Source: a virus. Taken from it: a stretch of DNA of 64,000 nucleotides. This document shows positions 46,412 through 53,724 of this stretch, in pieces (within the stretch, counting starts at the first letter, position 1; each line of letters starts with the position of its first letter). The notes beneath the pieces were generated by a model. That model made no database searches, had not been told where the DNA came from, and worked only from the letters and a program-made list of their open reading frames with translations. The stretch is taken from the IMG/VR virus record IMGVR_UViG_3300007735_000795, positions 1-64,000 of that record, one strand, 5' to 3'. The position numbers and the translations under genes were made by a program.

Positions 46412-46788
46412 TTTTTAATTTTTAATGTTTGTTGATATTCAAAATATTCATTTAACCATACTGTTGCTAAACGGATAGCATCATCTTCATTCATATATCC
46501 TGCTTCAAATGTTTTACCATATTTTAATTCACGATAAAAAACATAAGGTTCATTTCCAAAGTCTTTTTCAGATAAATAAACAACTAAACTAACATTAGTG
46601 CCTCTTGCTCTAAAATAGTACCATTTACCATCTTTAAGAGTACCTTCTGCTTGTACAGGACACATTCCATCTGGTTTTATGTTGTATGGATTGAATCCGT
46701 TAATTCTTTGCCATTTGTGTTTTAGAAACCGTTTGGCAATTTTAATTTTCCATTTAATCCCACCAAGAATCAATTTTTTTTGCAACAT
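46408..46788 (-). CDS. Phage protein of unknown function
   Basis: A 126-residue protein: a basic N-terminal helix (K-I-K-I-A-K-R-F-L-K-H-K-W-Q-R) then a beta-rich part (C-P-V-Q-A-E-G-T-L, K-W-Y-Y-F-R-A-R-G, Y-V-F-Y-R-E-L-K-Y). The second half reads like a small sandwich domain common in phage hypotheticals. It overlaps the gene upstream by 35 bases. Confidence 0.6.
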   Translation of the reverse strand: MLQKKLILGGIKWKIKIAKRFLKHKWQRINGFNPYNIKPDGMCPVQAEGTLKDGKWYYFRARGTNVSLVVYLSEKDFGNEPYVFYRELKYGKTFEAGYMNEDDAIRLATVWLNEYFEYQQTLKIKK

Positions 46789-47269
46789 ATTTGTAAGTGT
46801 TTATTTTGTCTGTTAAGTATTGTTTTCTTGCTTCTTTTAATGCTTTTCTAAATTCCTTTGAATACTGTTTCTCCTCCTCCTCAGTATTTACTTTTTCAGT
46901 TTTTGATACCATTTCATATGAAAGCACATTTCCTTTATCATCATAACTGTATGGAACACTAGTAAACGTTGTCTTGCCCCATTTTTGTTCAAGCAATTCT
47001 ATAGCTGGTGATTCATAAAATTCAAAACTGTCTCTGGTTTGGTGTAGTCGATTGATTGCTTCTTGAATTTCAGCAGCAACTTTCTCAGCTTGAGCAATGT
47101 GAGTTTTATCAGACAAAAAGAAATCTCGAGTGTGTTCTAATTTTTTGATTAGAATTTCTACAATAAAATGGTTGTCATAGTCTTGGTCTTTCCAAATTAC
47201 TGGAAACCAACGCCAAAGGTTTTTTACTCTGTTAAAAAATGATTTAATAGGCCAAAATATTCTTCTCAT
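46754..47269 (-). CDS. Conserved phage protein, unknown function
   Basis: A 171-residue protein with a Trp-rich basic N-terminus (R-R-I-F-W-P-I-K, N-L-W-R-W-F-P) and the conserved segment W-K-D-Q-D-Y-D-N-H-F-I-V-E-I-L-I-K-K-L followed by helices. I have seen this D-Q-D-x-D pattern in many phages, without a proven function. It overlaps the ClpP-like gene by four bases. Confidence 0.7.
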   Translation of the reverse strand: MRRIFWPIKSFFNRVKNLWRWFPVIWKDQDYDNHFIVEILIKKLEHTRDFFLSDKTHIAQAEKVAAEIQEAINRLHQTRDSFEFYESPAIELLEQKWGKTTFTSVPYSYDDKGNVLSYEMVSKTEKVNTEEEEKQYSKEFRKALKEARKQYLTDKINTYKYVAKKIDSWWD

Positions 47270-47808
47270 ATTGTTTCGTGTATAATTTGGTGTTTTAAAG
47301 CATCGTTAATACCAAAATACCAATCAGTTTTCTTATTCTTGACTTTATTTAGTTGTTTTTGAGTAAGAAGTGTTCTTGAAGTAATATATTCATCATACAT
47401 TGCCATTAATCGATCTGATTCTTCTAAATTTTCTTTTAGAATAGACATTTTATCATAAGGCATACTGTCTAAACATTCATGATACATAAATGTAGCTAAA
47501 TGGTGGGCAAAACGTTTGTGTCCTGCTATTAAAACAGGTAAAGCCATAGACATTACTGAACCATAACCATAAGTATGAACAGGTACTAATGAATTTTCTA
47601 TAATACCAATTAAAGCAAAACCATCAAGTATACTACCACCTACACTATTGATAATTAACTTTATAGGCTCAACTTCGTCTTTTTCACTATCAATTTCATT
47701 TATAAATGAGATTGTTTGAATAGTATCTCTTACAGATAATTCATCTATATCACCACTTAGAACAATTGTTCTAAACAGTTTGTTGTTCGGGTTGTAACTG
47801 TTCTTCAT
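47266..47808 (-). CDS. ClpP-like serine protease
   Basis: A 180-residue protein of the ClpP fold: I-K-L-I-I-N-S-V-G-G-S-I-L-D-G-F (substrate-side strand), G-Y-G-S-V-M-S-M-A-L-P-V with the catalytic Ser in S-M-A, F-M-Y-H-E-C-L-D with the catalytic His, and T-D-W-Y-F-G-I-N-D-A with the Asp. Length is near 193 for ClpP. Phage ClpP-like enzymes can be head-maturation proteases or regulators of host proteolysis. There is no head gene nearby, so the second is possible. Confidence 0.88.
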   Translation of the reverse strand: MKNSYNPNNKLFRTIVLSGDIDELSVRDTIQTISFINEIDSEKDEVEPIKLIINSVGGSILDGFALIGIIENSLVPVHTYGYGSVMSMALPVLIAGHKRFAHHLATFMYHECLDSMPYDKMSILKENLEESDRLMAMYDEYITSRTLLTQKQLNKVKNKKTDWYFGINDALKHQIIHETI

Positions 47809-48016
47809 TTTCTGTTATTTCAGTCCACTCCGGTTCTTTAAGGCTTTCAACCATTAAAAAGTGAGTGTCGGTTTTTAAAATATGTTCTGCTCCTAAATAA
47901 TCTTTCCACGTATTAAGCAGTTCCCGATTCAGTTCTTCTTTTTTATAAAAGTAACTTGTCCGTAACTTTCTTATAACCAGATAAGCATTATCATTATAAA
48001 AAAATAACTCTTTCAT
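47771..48016 (-). CDS. Small protein, unknown function
   Basis: An 81-residue protein with N-terminal strands (F-F-Y-N-D-N-A-Y-L-V-I-R) and an acidic C-terminus (E-I-T-E-N-E-E-Q-L-Q-P-E-Q-Q). It overlaps the ClpP-like gene by 38 bases and the gene upstream by ATGA. No family is recognised. Confidence 0.58.
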   Translation of the reverse strand: MKELFFYNDNAYLVIRKLRTSYFYKKEELNRELLNTWKDYLGAEHILKTDTHFLMVESLKEPEWTEITENEEQLQPEQQTV

Positions 48017-48150
48017 TCGTCTCCTTCTCCGTAGTCTTTTTTATTTCGTTTATATACTTTTCCTGAAGGTTTAGCCTTTTGGATCATTTTCCTTCTGATG
48101 ATCTGAGCAACGTGTCGCTCTGATAATCCGTTAAATTTGTTTTTGTCCAT
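48013..48150 (-). CDS. Very small basic protein
   Basis: A 45-residue frame from ATG at 48150, the first after an early promoter at 48173-48204. It is highly basic (H-V-A-Q-I-I-R-R-K-M-I-Q-K-A-K) and may bind nucleic acid. It overlaps the next gene by ATGA. Confidence 0.58.
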   Translation of the reverse strand: MDKNKFNGLSERHVAQIIRRKMIQKAKPSGKVYKRNKKDYGEGDE

Positions 48151-48172
48151 AGTGTTTTGTTTTTTATATGCT

Positions 48173-48204
48173 TAAATATACGACAAAATTTTAACAAAAC
48201 CAAA
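48173..48204 (-). promoter_or_regulatory. Early promoter
   Basis: TTTG (48201-48204), 20 nt, TATATTTA (48173-48180). It probably drives the ClpP-like run. Confidence 0.8.
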
Positions 48205-48212
48205 TTTTTATA

Positions 48213-48377
48213 TTAATGATTTACAAATAACTGTATTAAGGCGTATTCGTAGTGTTCAATCCTAGGGCAATATGGTGTTTCTTTTTCACGTTTATTTACT
48301 AATTCCAGTAATTTTTCATATACCCCATTTTCGTATGCTTCATATAAAATTTCTTCTATTCTTTTTTCGTTACTCAT
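48213..48377 (-). CDS. Very small helical protein
   Basis: A 54-residue frame from ATG at 48377, overlapping the end of the gene upstream by eight bases. It is helical and acidic at the start (R-I-E-E-I-L-Y-E-A-Y-E). No family is recognised. Confidence 0.52.
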   Translation of the reverse strand: MSNEKRIEEILYEAYENGVYEKLLELVNKREKETPYCPRIEHYEYALIQLFVNH

Positions 48378-48585
48378 TTATGACCCGTTTTTGATGATTA
48401 TACAACACTGAAAAATATGTTAAATACACTTGTATGTTTACTGGTTTGTTATTCCAGTATTTTACAAAATTATTAATTATTTTTTTAGCACACAAAAGGT
48501 GTTCATCTGTCCTACACGACTTTATTACTTTAGCAATTTTTTTTATATGTAAAGTAAACAAGTCCTCCATCAGCCCTTTTACCAA
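48370..48585 (-). CDS. Small basic protein, unknown function
   Basis: A 71-residue protein, basic and helical (L-H-I-K-K-I-A-K-V-I-K-S-C-R, then I-I-N-N-F-V-K-Y-W). An in-frame ATG at 48570 could also be the start. No family is recognised. Confidence 0.52.
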   Translation of the reverse strand: MVKGLMEDLFTLHIKKIAKVIKSCRTDEHLLCAKKIINNFVKYWNNKPVNIQVYLTYFSVLYNHQKRVINE

Positions 48586-48603
48586 TACATATTGTAAAAT
48601 GCA

Positions 48604-48822
48604 TTAGTTTAGGCTGTATTTATAAGTAAAATCTAAATCTTCTTCGTTAAGAAGTGTCAATTCGTATAACATGTCCTCTAAAGACTGAATGTATCCTTTT
48701 ATGTAGGCAATTTCCAATTCAGTGTATATTCTAGAAGGTTGGATTAACTCCATTTTGTTTTCCTGAATAGCAGTCTTGAGAATGAGTTCCATTGTCAAGC
48801 TGACTGGGTTTGTGGGTGACAT
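48604..48822 (-). CDS. Small acidic protein, unknown function
   Basis: A 72-residue helical protein (Y-I-Q-S-L-E-D-M-L-Y-E-L-T-L-L). A late-type box (48834-48841) stands 11 bases before the start. No family is recognised. Confidence 0.55.
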   Translation of the reverse strand: MSPTNPVSLTMELILKTAIQENKMELIQPSRIYTELEIAYIKGYIQSLEDMLYELTLLNEEDLDFTYKYSLN

Positions 48823-48833
48823 GGTTTTATTTA

Positions 48834-48841
48834 TAAATATT
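48834..48841 (-). promoter_or_regulatory. Late-type promoter box
   Basis: AATATTTA followed by T on the coding strand, before the start at 48822. Confidence 0.42.
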
Positions 48842-48848
48842 TTTATTT

Positions 48849-49142
48849 TTATCCTCCAAATGGACGTGGTTTAGGTTTAGGCATTGTGTCATGAGGGTAA
48901 ACATATCCTTTTTTATTCATATCCTTTAACGGAATGTTTGTTTCAAACAAGTAAACAGGACCCTTGTATTCTTCATAGAATGGTTCGTTTTTAGGATTGA
49001 ATTTCAAAATGCGTCTTGGTCCATTAAAACTTCTAAAACTTTTACAAGTTACTCTTATCCATTCATCCATAAACACTTCAGTGCATAGTTGAGTAGGAAA
49101 GTCATAAACTAATTTTACTGTAAGTCCTCTTTTTTCTCCCAT
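48849..49142 (-). CDS. Small basic protein, unknown function
   Basis: A 97-residue protein with beta strands (G-L-T-V-K-L-V-Y-D-F, Y-K-G-P-V-Y-L-F-E) and a Pro/Lys tail (M-P-K-P-K-P-R-P-F-G-G). It is preceded by the gene at 49144 with one base between. No family is recognised. Confidence 0.55.
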   Translation of the reverse strand: MGEKRGLTVKLVYDFPTQLCTEVFMDEWIRVTCKSFRSFNGPRRILKFNPKNEPFYEEYKGPVYLFETNIPLKDMNKKGYVYPHDTMPKPKPRPFGG

Positions 49143-49143
49143 A

Positions 49144-49482
49144 TTATTTCATAAATAATTGAATGCATAAAATACAAATACTTAATAATAAACAGATACC
49201 CGTCTTCATACTAATAGGTTCATTAAACCAGTTTATTGACATAAATGTAAAAACAACAGTTCCAATAGCAAAACCTATTAATCGAGAAGGCCACAGTTGT
49301 CCACCAAAATGTTCAACCATGCACTGAACAGAATACATGAACAAATAGGAAATAGGAATACCCAACCAAACAACCATATGAGGATGGTCTTTCATCCATT
49401 GGAATTTCCATCGGCCTTGTAGTTGAAGGAATGTTAGCAATTGTGCTAATACTCCAATTCCTATTCCTATTAACAGTTTCAT
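49144..49482 (-). CDS. Small multi-pass membrane protein
   Basis: A 112-residue product from the ATG at 49482 (M-K-L-L-I-G-I-G-I), which overlaps the stop upstream by ATGA. It has four likely membrane segments (residues 3-18, 37-52, 67-82 and 94-110). The layout resembles small transporter-like or integral phage proteins; the function is unknown. Confidence 0.62.
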   Translation of the reverse strand: MKLLIGIGIGVLAQLLTFLQLQGRWKFQWMKDHPHMVVWLGIPISYLFMYSVQCMVEHFGGQLWPSRLIGFAIGTVVFTFMSINWFNEPISMKTGICLLLSICILCIQLFMK

Positions 49483-49697
49483 ATGTATTCTTTTTCTAAT
49501 TTTAATGTTGTTAAGCGTTGTAAACACTTAAATTGTTCTTCATATTTCAATGGTTTAGCATCATCATAGTTATCTGAAAATGCTATTGATCGTCCTCCTT
49601 CTCTTAAACCAATCCATACTTGTAAGTACTCGTTGTACACAATGTATGGTTTAGCATCAGGGTCTTCGGATGTGTGTCGTTTAGATTTTTTCATCAT
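49479..49697 (-). CDS. Small protein, unknown function
   Basis: A 72-residue protein: basic start (K-K-S-K-R-H-T), then Y-I-V-Y-N-E-Y-L-Q-V-W-I-G-L-R-E-G-G-R-S, a strand-rich pattern. It overlaps both neighbours. No family is recognised. Confidence 0.55.
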   Translation of the reverse strand: MMKKSKRHTSEDPDAKPYIVYNEYLQVWIGLREGGRSIAFSDNYDDAKPLKYEEQFKCLQRLTTLKLEKEYI

Positions 49698-49914
49698 AAA
49701 GCGGAACAGCGTCTAGTTCTTCAAGTTTAACCCATACTCTAGTTTTCCACAAATCAACACTTACATTGTCAATTGTTTCAGTTTCATCTTCAGTTGCTAA
49801 TGCTAAAAGCAATAAACATTCATCTAGTGTTTCAATAGCTTCATTGAATTGTTCAGCTTCAATTTGTTGGAGAGCACGTTTCCAAGTGTTTGTAATTTTT
49901 CCTACTTTTTTCAT
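49681..49914 (-). CDS. Small acidic protein, unknown function
   Basis: A 77-residue protein with a helical middle (A-L-Q-Q-I-E-A-E-Q-F-N-E-A-I-E-T-L-D-E-C) that resembles a TPR-type helix pair. It overlaps the gene downstream by 17 bases. No family is recognised. Confidence 0.55.
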   Translation of the reverse strand: MKKVGKITNTWKRALQQIEAEQFNEAIETLDECLLLLALATEDETETIDNVSVDLWKTRVWVKLEELDAVPLYDEKI

Positions 49915-49918
49915 AACT

Positions 49919-50248
49919 TTAATTTATTATTTGTTTAATATGTTTACAAATACGATCCTTACTCCTCCAGTAACCTGGACAATTACATTTGTAGGTATTA
50001 CCAATTTTTTGAATTTGGTATTTTCCTTCACCTGATGATGAAGACACCTCTATAATGTTTGAGATTGGTTTTGGTTTGGTATCAACACTTTTAGTCCAAA
50101 CAATATCATCAAGAGTTGTATTGCTTGGTACATCAATCCAAAATGGTAGTATAACTGATCTGTCTAGTAAATGGGCAATTGCAGGATACACATTGCCTCC
50201 AGTAATGTAATGTTTTCCGTCTTTGAATTGATATACGTGTTTGTCCAT
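49919..50248 (-). CDS. SWIM zinc-finger protein
   Basis: A 109-residue protein whose C-terminus holds a SWIM finger: Y-K-C-N-C-P-G-Y-W-R-S-K-D-R-I-C-K-H-I-K, that is C-x-C, 10 residues, C-x-H. The N-terminal part is alpha/beta. SWIM domains bind DNA or proteins and often occur with recombination and mobile-element factors. It is the first gene after the early promoter at 50266-50297. Confidence 0.72.
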   Translation of the reverse strand: MDKHVYQFKDGKHYITGGNVYPAIAHLLDRSVILPFWIDVPSNTTLDDIVWTKSVDTKPKPISNIIEVSSSSGEGKYQIQKIGNTYKCNCPGYWRSKDRICKHIKQIIN

Positions 50249-50265
50249 GTTTTTTAACTTACACG

Positions 50266-50297
50266 TAAATATACGACAAAGGCTTTACAAAGCCAAA
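50266..50297 (-). promoter_or_regulatory. Early promoter
   Basis: TTTG (50294-50297), 20 nt, TATATTTA (50266-50273). The spacer includes GGCTTTGTAAAGCC, a perfect inverted repeat and possible operator. Confidence 0.82.
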
Positions 50298-50304
50298 TAA
50301 AATG

Positions 50305-50454
50305 TTAAGAAAATTGCTTTTCTTGGCGGGAAATTTCCAAGTCTAATGTGAGGAGTGTACATAGTTCCTCTAAATTCTCCCAACTGTACATTGCCATTAT
50401 TAGCAATGTACTGTCGGGAATTTTGTTAAAGTACCTTAATACATTACTCTCCAT
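50305..50454 (-). CDS. Very small helical protein
   Basis: A 49-residue frame from ATG at 50454, overlapping the gene upstream by 11 bases. It is helical (S-W-E-N-L-E-E-L-C-T-L-L-T-L). No family is recognised. Confidence 0.5.
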   Translation of the reverse strand: MESNVLRYFNKIPDSTLLIMAMYSWENLEELCTLLTLDLEISRQEKQFS

Positions 50455-50602
50455 TATACTTTAGAGCAGGATGGTACTTTTTAGTTGCTTGCCTTGGTTG
50501 ACGAGCAGCTTGTTGTTGTTGGTTTTTTCTTCTTTTAGTCTCCATTATTTGAATGTAAGACTTTAAGCACTCGTAGTTGCTTTGGGGTGAATTTTTACTC
50601 AT
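50444..50602 (-). CDS. Very small basic, Gln-rich protein
   Basis: A 52-residue frame from ATG at 50602, with K-R-R-K-N-Q-Q-Q-Q-A-A-R-Q-P-R-Q in the middle. It may bind nucleic acid. No promoter box is visible directly upstream. Confidence 0.48.
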   Translation of the reverse strand: MSKNSPQSNYECLKSYIQIMETKRRKNQQQQAARQPRQATKKYHPALKYNGE

Positions 50603-50684
50603 AACTTATCTTCCTTGTCCTTTATAAATTTTTTTATAATTTTTGCTTGTTTTTAGCTTGCTTGACTTTTTTTTAGAATGGATG

Positions 50685-51041
50685 TTAGGCCTTTTTCTTC
50701 GGGGTTTCCTTTCTGAGTGGGTTTGTGTTTTTAATGCCATCTTCTTTTTCTTTTAATTTGTTTATAGCTTCTACTATTCTGGTACAGTCCTCATAGAGTT
50801 CTTTCTCAACATAGTATTTTAGGTTTTCTTGTAACGTTTCACAAAAATATTTTTTTTCTAGTGTTATGTCGTATGTAGCATCATCTTCTAAACAAGTAAC
50901 TGATAGTACGTGTAAATGTTTTTTACGGGTGTTTAGGTTTTCTAGAAGTGTCTCTACAACAGCGGCGGCTATTGCAAAATCCTTCCTATCAATCATGTCT
51001 TGGAATTCATCAACATTATTTAAGATTATTTCAACAGCCAT
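50685..51041 (-). CDS. Small protein, unknown function
   Basis: A 118-residue protein: N-terminal helix (N-V-D-E-F-Q-D-M-I), a middle with C-E-T-L-Q-E-N-L and Y-E-D-C-T-R-I-V-E-A-I, then a Lys-rich tail (K-E-T-P-K-K-K-A). The helical parts look like a repeat pair. No family is recognised. Confidence 0.58.
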   Translation of the reverse strand: MAVEIILNNVDEFQDMIDRKDFAIAAAVVETLLENLNTRKKHLHVLSVTCLEDDATYDITLEKKYFCETLQENLKYYVEKELYEDCTRIVEAINKLKEKEDGIKNTNPLRKETPKKKA

Positions 51042-51042
51042 A

Positions 51043-51198
51043 TTAGAATAAGTCTAAAAATTTAGGATTAATTTCTTTGCCTTTAAGTTGATTCATTTTT
51101 TCATCATTAGCAAGCATTTGGGTTGCTAATTTTTCTAAATGTTTTGCCTTAATAGCATCATAATCAGTAATAATATCTTGATGTTTTTTGCTTTTCAT
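51043..51198 (-). CDS. Very small helical protein
   Basis: A 51-residue frame from ATG at 51198. It is helical and Lys-rich (H-L-E-K-L-A-T-Q-M-L-A-N-D-E). A late-type box (51206-51213) stands seven bases upstream. It ends one base before the next gene starts. Confidence 0.55.
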   Translation of the reverse strand: MKSKKHQDIITDYDAIKAKHLEKLATQMLANDEKMNQLKGKEINPKFLDLF

Positions 51199-51205
51199 CT
51201 ACTAA

Positions 51206-51213
51206 TAAATATT
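51206..51213 (-). promoter_or_regulatory. Late-type promoter box
   Basis: AATATTTA followed by T on the coding strand, between the genes starting at 51857 and 51198. Confidence 0.4.
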
Positions 51214-51857
51214 TAAAGTCTACTAATAAACTCAGAACCATCATCAGTTGGAGGTTGAGTTTTTTCTAACCCCAATTCTTTTAAACGTTGAAGTGTATAA
51301 TCATCTACTTCCCAATCTACTTCACTTTGAGACATGGGACGATGGTCTTCTAAACCTTCAATTTGTTTATTAGAAAACAAATCACCAACAGTCAAATAAT
51401 AACAATTATAACACAGCATTTCCATATTTTCAATAGTATAATACTGTTTATTACCGTTTTTAAAATGAAGAACAAGTGGAATTTTGTAATCTAATACCCT
51501 ACGTTCATGGAATCCACAATTATAACATTCTTCTTTTAAATACCCCTCTTGTATCATTCGATACTTTATTTTTTGAGGGTTGAAGTGAGCAGGATTTATT
51601 TTTCCTTCTAATATGTCTAATAAGGCTGGTTCTTTTTTACCAAATGGTGCTTGTGATAGGAATTTAGGGATGCCTTTTCCTGCTTGGTTTTTATGTGATT
51701 CGAATAAACTAACCCCATTTTCATCCTGATACAGTTTCATCCATTTTTTAAGGTGCTGGTATGAAACATTCAAATAGCGGGCTGCGGCTCGGACCGATTT
51801 TGTCTTGTCCATAGCCGCAATTGCCATTTCTTTTGATATGGGTTTAGGTTTAGGCAT
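51213..51857 (-). CDS. HTH protein with HNH-like zinc finger, putative endonuclease
   Basis: A 214-residue protein. Residues 16-38 form a helix-turn-helix (S-V-R-A-A-A-R-Y-L-N-V-S-Y-Q-H-L-K-K-W). Later C-Y-N-C-G (about residue 118), L-V-L-H-F-K-N-G-N-K and N-M-E-M-L-C-Y-N-C-Y-Y-L form a treble-clef zinc site of the HNH type; L-H-F in place of L-x-H-x-D/N means the nuclease site may be degenerate. It overlaps the zinc-finger gene upstream by one base. It could be a homing-type nuclease or a regulator. Confidence 0.7.
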   Translation of the reverse strand: MPKPKPISKEMAIAAMDKTKSVRAAARYLNVSYQHLKKWMKLYQDENGVSLFESHKNQAGKGIPKFLSQAPFGKKEPALLDILEGKINPAHFNPQKIKYRMIQEGYLKEECYNCGFHERRVLDYKIPLVLHFKNGNKQYYTIENMEMLCYNCYYLTVGDLFSNKQIEGLEDHRPMSQSEVDWEVDDYTLQRLKELGLEKTQPPTDDGSEFISRL

Positions 51858-52264
51858 TAGTCTTCGTCTTCTTCACCTTTCCAATCATCATAACTCCAGT
51901 CTTCATCTTCTAAACCATCTTCTAAAGTAGCATCCCATTCTTTAAGATCATCTTCATCTTCAATAAGAATATTTGAATCGTCTTCTGCAAAGGCAAATTC
52001 TTCTTCTTCCTCTTGTGTTTTTTTCTTTTTAGGTTTGGGATTAGACTGTTTTCTAAAGTTTTTTTCTGCTTCTTGAATTTTGTCATACACCTCTCTGTCC
52101 ACAGCATACGTTTCAATCCATGTATGATCACCTTCCCCCATTTGAACCACCATTGCCACTTTCTTTTCAGCAGTTGAATGCTGAGTACATGTTTGGGTGT
52201 CTGGGAGGATTTTTATCCTACGTGGGTCAATTACCACATCACATACTTTACATTGTCTACTCAT
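51857..52264 (-). CDS. Zinc-finger protein with acidic tail
   Basis: A 135-residue protein. The N-terminus has C-K-V-C and later C-T-Q-H (residues 5-8 and about 26-29), a zinc ribbon. The C-terminal 50 residues are almost all Asp, Glu and Trp (E-E-E-E-E-F-A-F-A-E-D-D), which could mimic nucleic acid or bind a basic partner. Its place next to an HTH/HNH protein suggests DNA transactions. Confidence 0.62.
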   Translation of the reverse strand: MSRQCKVCDVVIDPRRIKILPDTQTCTQHSTAEKKVAMVVQMGEGDHTWIETYAVDREVYDKIQEAEKNFRKQSNPKPKKKKTQEEEEEFAFAEDDSNILIEDEDDLKEWDATLEDGLEDEDWSYDDWKGEEDED

Positions 52265-52643
52265 AATTTTGGTTTGCTTTATTTATTTTTTCTATTAAAT
52301 TCCAAAGTTCAAGGGCTGATTTTAATTTATAAAGTTTTTTCGGTTTACCAGGTATTGTTACTTCTAGTCCTAGAATAGAACCATCATTGTCGAACCTGTC
52401 ATATACATACCATAAAACTAAATTAGCTATGTCTTCCCCGTATTTTAAAAAAAGTAAATCTTCAATTACATTGTAGTAATGTTCCTCATAAACATAAAAA
52501 TCAATGTGTAAATGATCATGAAGGAAATTAGTTCGTATCCAGCATTGATCAAGAGTTTCTACTATAGAAACAAAAATATCTTTTTCTGAGTTTTTATGGT
52601 TCTGGTTTATCCTAAGATGAGAACCAAAGTTATTTATGTTCAT
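52257..52643 (-). CDS. Phage protein of unknown function
   Basis: A 128-residue protein with an alpha/beta pattern: W-I-R-T-N-F-L-H-D-H-L-H-I-D-F-Y-V-Y, then V-L-W-Y-V-Y-D-R-F-D-N-D-G. It is rich in His and Tyr. It overlaps the zinc-finger gene by eight bases. No family is recognised. Confidence 0.6.
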   Translation of the reverse strand: MNINNFGSHLRINQNHKNSEKDIFVSIVETLDQCWIRTNFLHDHLHIDFYVYEEHYYNVIEDLLFLKYGEDIANLVLWYVYDRFDNDGSILGLEVTIPGKPKKLYKLKSALELWNLIEKINKANQNYE

Positions 52644-52812
52644 TTTTTACTCCTACTGAATATAGTTTTATAAAATTTTCCGTACTCATTGCTTTCATTG
52701 AAGCAAAATGTATAACAGCTATACCTATTGTGCCTGCGGTGCATGTCCCAATTGGTTCTTGGTATGCATCCGTGTTTGAATAAAAGTAATAGTCTTTAAA
52801 TTCGTATTCCAT
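52630..52812 (-). CDS. Small protein, unknown function
   Basis: A 60-residue protein with Y-F-Y-S-N-T-D-A-Y and a central hydrophobic stretch (G-T-I-G-I-A-V-I-H-F-A-S-M) that may be a membrane or core helix. A late-type box lies six bases upstream (52818-52825). No family is recognised. Confidence 0.52.
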   Translation of the reverse strand: MEYEFKDYYFYSNTDAYQEPIGTCTAGTIGIAVIHFASMKAMSTENFIKLYSVGVKNEHK

Positions 52813-52817
52813 TGGTG

Positions 52818-52825
52818 TAAATATA
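52818..52825 (-). promoter_or_regulatory. Late-type promoter box (weak)
   Basis: TATATTTA on the coding strand, but followed by C rather than T, and no TTTG element is at the early distance. Confidence 0.35.
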
Positions 52826-52844
52826 ATAACAGAGAATTAAAGAA

Positions 52845-53723
52845 TCAAATTATTTCGTATTCTATTTCAATGTCTGAAAAACCCCATGTATCTGAATTTT
52901 CAGTTTTGTTTTGATAAATTACAGCTCTATATTGATCATTCATTTTTTTATTAACTCCATCTGCTATACCACCTCCTCCCCATCCTTTAGAACCATGGTT
53001 GATATGAAACATAGGAGGTTCAAATATAGCTTTTAATCCAAAACCATGCATAGCTGCTTTTTTCTGTACATTTGTATCTGAAAATAAAGCATAAATTAGT
53101 TCTTCTTCAAATCCTCTAATTTCATTCCATATATGTTTAGGAGCAAATTGGAAATCACCACAACAGTTAATTAAACTATAATCATCTCCAGACACTATTT
53201 TTTCATATACTTCTCGTTTTTCTGAGTTAATTGAGATATAATCTCTTAATTTATCCCAGTCTTGGTATTTTAAGTCACCTCCATGAAATTTTTTAATTTC
53301 ATCCCATGTTGTTTCTCTTCTACTAAGAGTGATCATTGTATTATCACCATTGATTTTAATGATATTTTCAACATCTTCTCTTTTAGGATGTATAATATCA
53401 ATATTAGTAGAAACAATCCAATCACCTTCAGCTCGTCTAATACCAATATTACGTCCTAATACTTCACAACATTTTTGAGCATCAGGATCATGATATGTTA
53501 AATAAGAGGTTGCTGAAGGTGGAATTACAAAATGTTTTAGATTACCTTTTAATTGAAGATTATCTTTAACATCATAAAGTAAACTATGAGTCTCTGAATT
53601 CCAGTCAACATATATTACTTCATCATAGGTATGGATAGCTGAGTTAAGGGCATATGTGGCTCTTTCTAAAAGATTACCACCATAATTATCATTTCTTGAT
53701 ACTACTACTGCTGATATTTTCAT
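52845..53723 (-). CDS. Family 2-type glycosyltransferase
   Basis: A 292-residue protein of the GT-A fold: V-V-S-R-N-D-N-Y-G-G at the start (nucleotide-sugar loop), D-E-V-I-Y-V-D-W-N-S, and G-R-N-I-G-I-R-R-A-E-G-D-W-I-V-S-T-N-I-D-I (the acidic metal site being N-I-D). The W-G-G-G-G-I-A-D-G stretch near the end may form an acceptor loop. It is the last gene of the glycan block and would transfer an activated sugar made by the genes upstream. Donor and acceptor are not known. Confidence 0.75.
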   Translation of the reverse strand: MKISAVVVSRNDNYGGNLLERATYALNSAIHTYDEVIYVDWNSETHSLLYDVKDNLQLKGNLKHFVIPPSATSYLTYHDPDAQKCCEVLGRNIGIRRAEGDWIVSTNIDIIHPKREDVENIIKINGDNTMITLSRRETTWDEIKKFHGGDLKYQDWDKLRDYISINSEKREVYEKIVSGDDYSLINCCGDFQFAPKHIWNEIRGFEEELIYALFSDTNVQKKAAMHGFGLKAIFEPPMFHINHGSKGWGGGGIADGVNKKMNDQYRAVIYQNKTENSDTWGFSDIEIEYEII

Positions 53724-53724
53724 A

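Noticed and set aside
47266-47808. ClpP-like gene as the head-maturation protease that would cut the targeting peptides
   Set aside because: No portal, scaffold or capsid gene lies nearby and ClpP-like proteases do not follow the L/I-x-E rule of gp21; I leave its role open.
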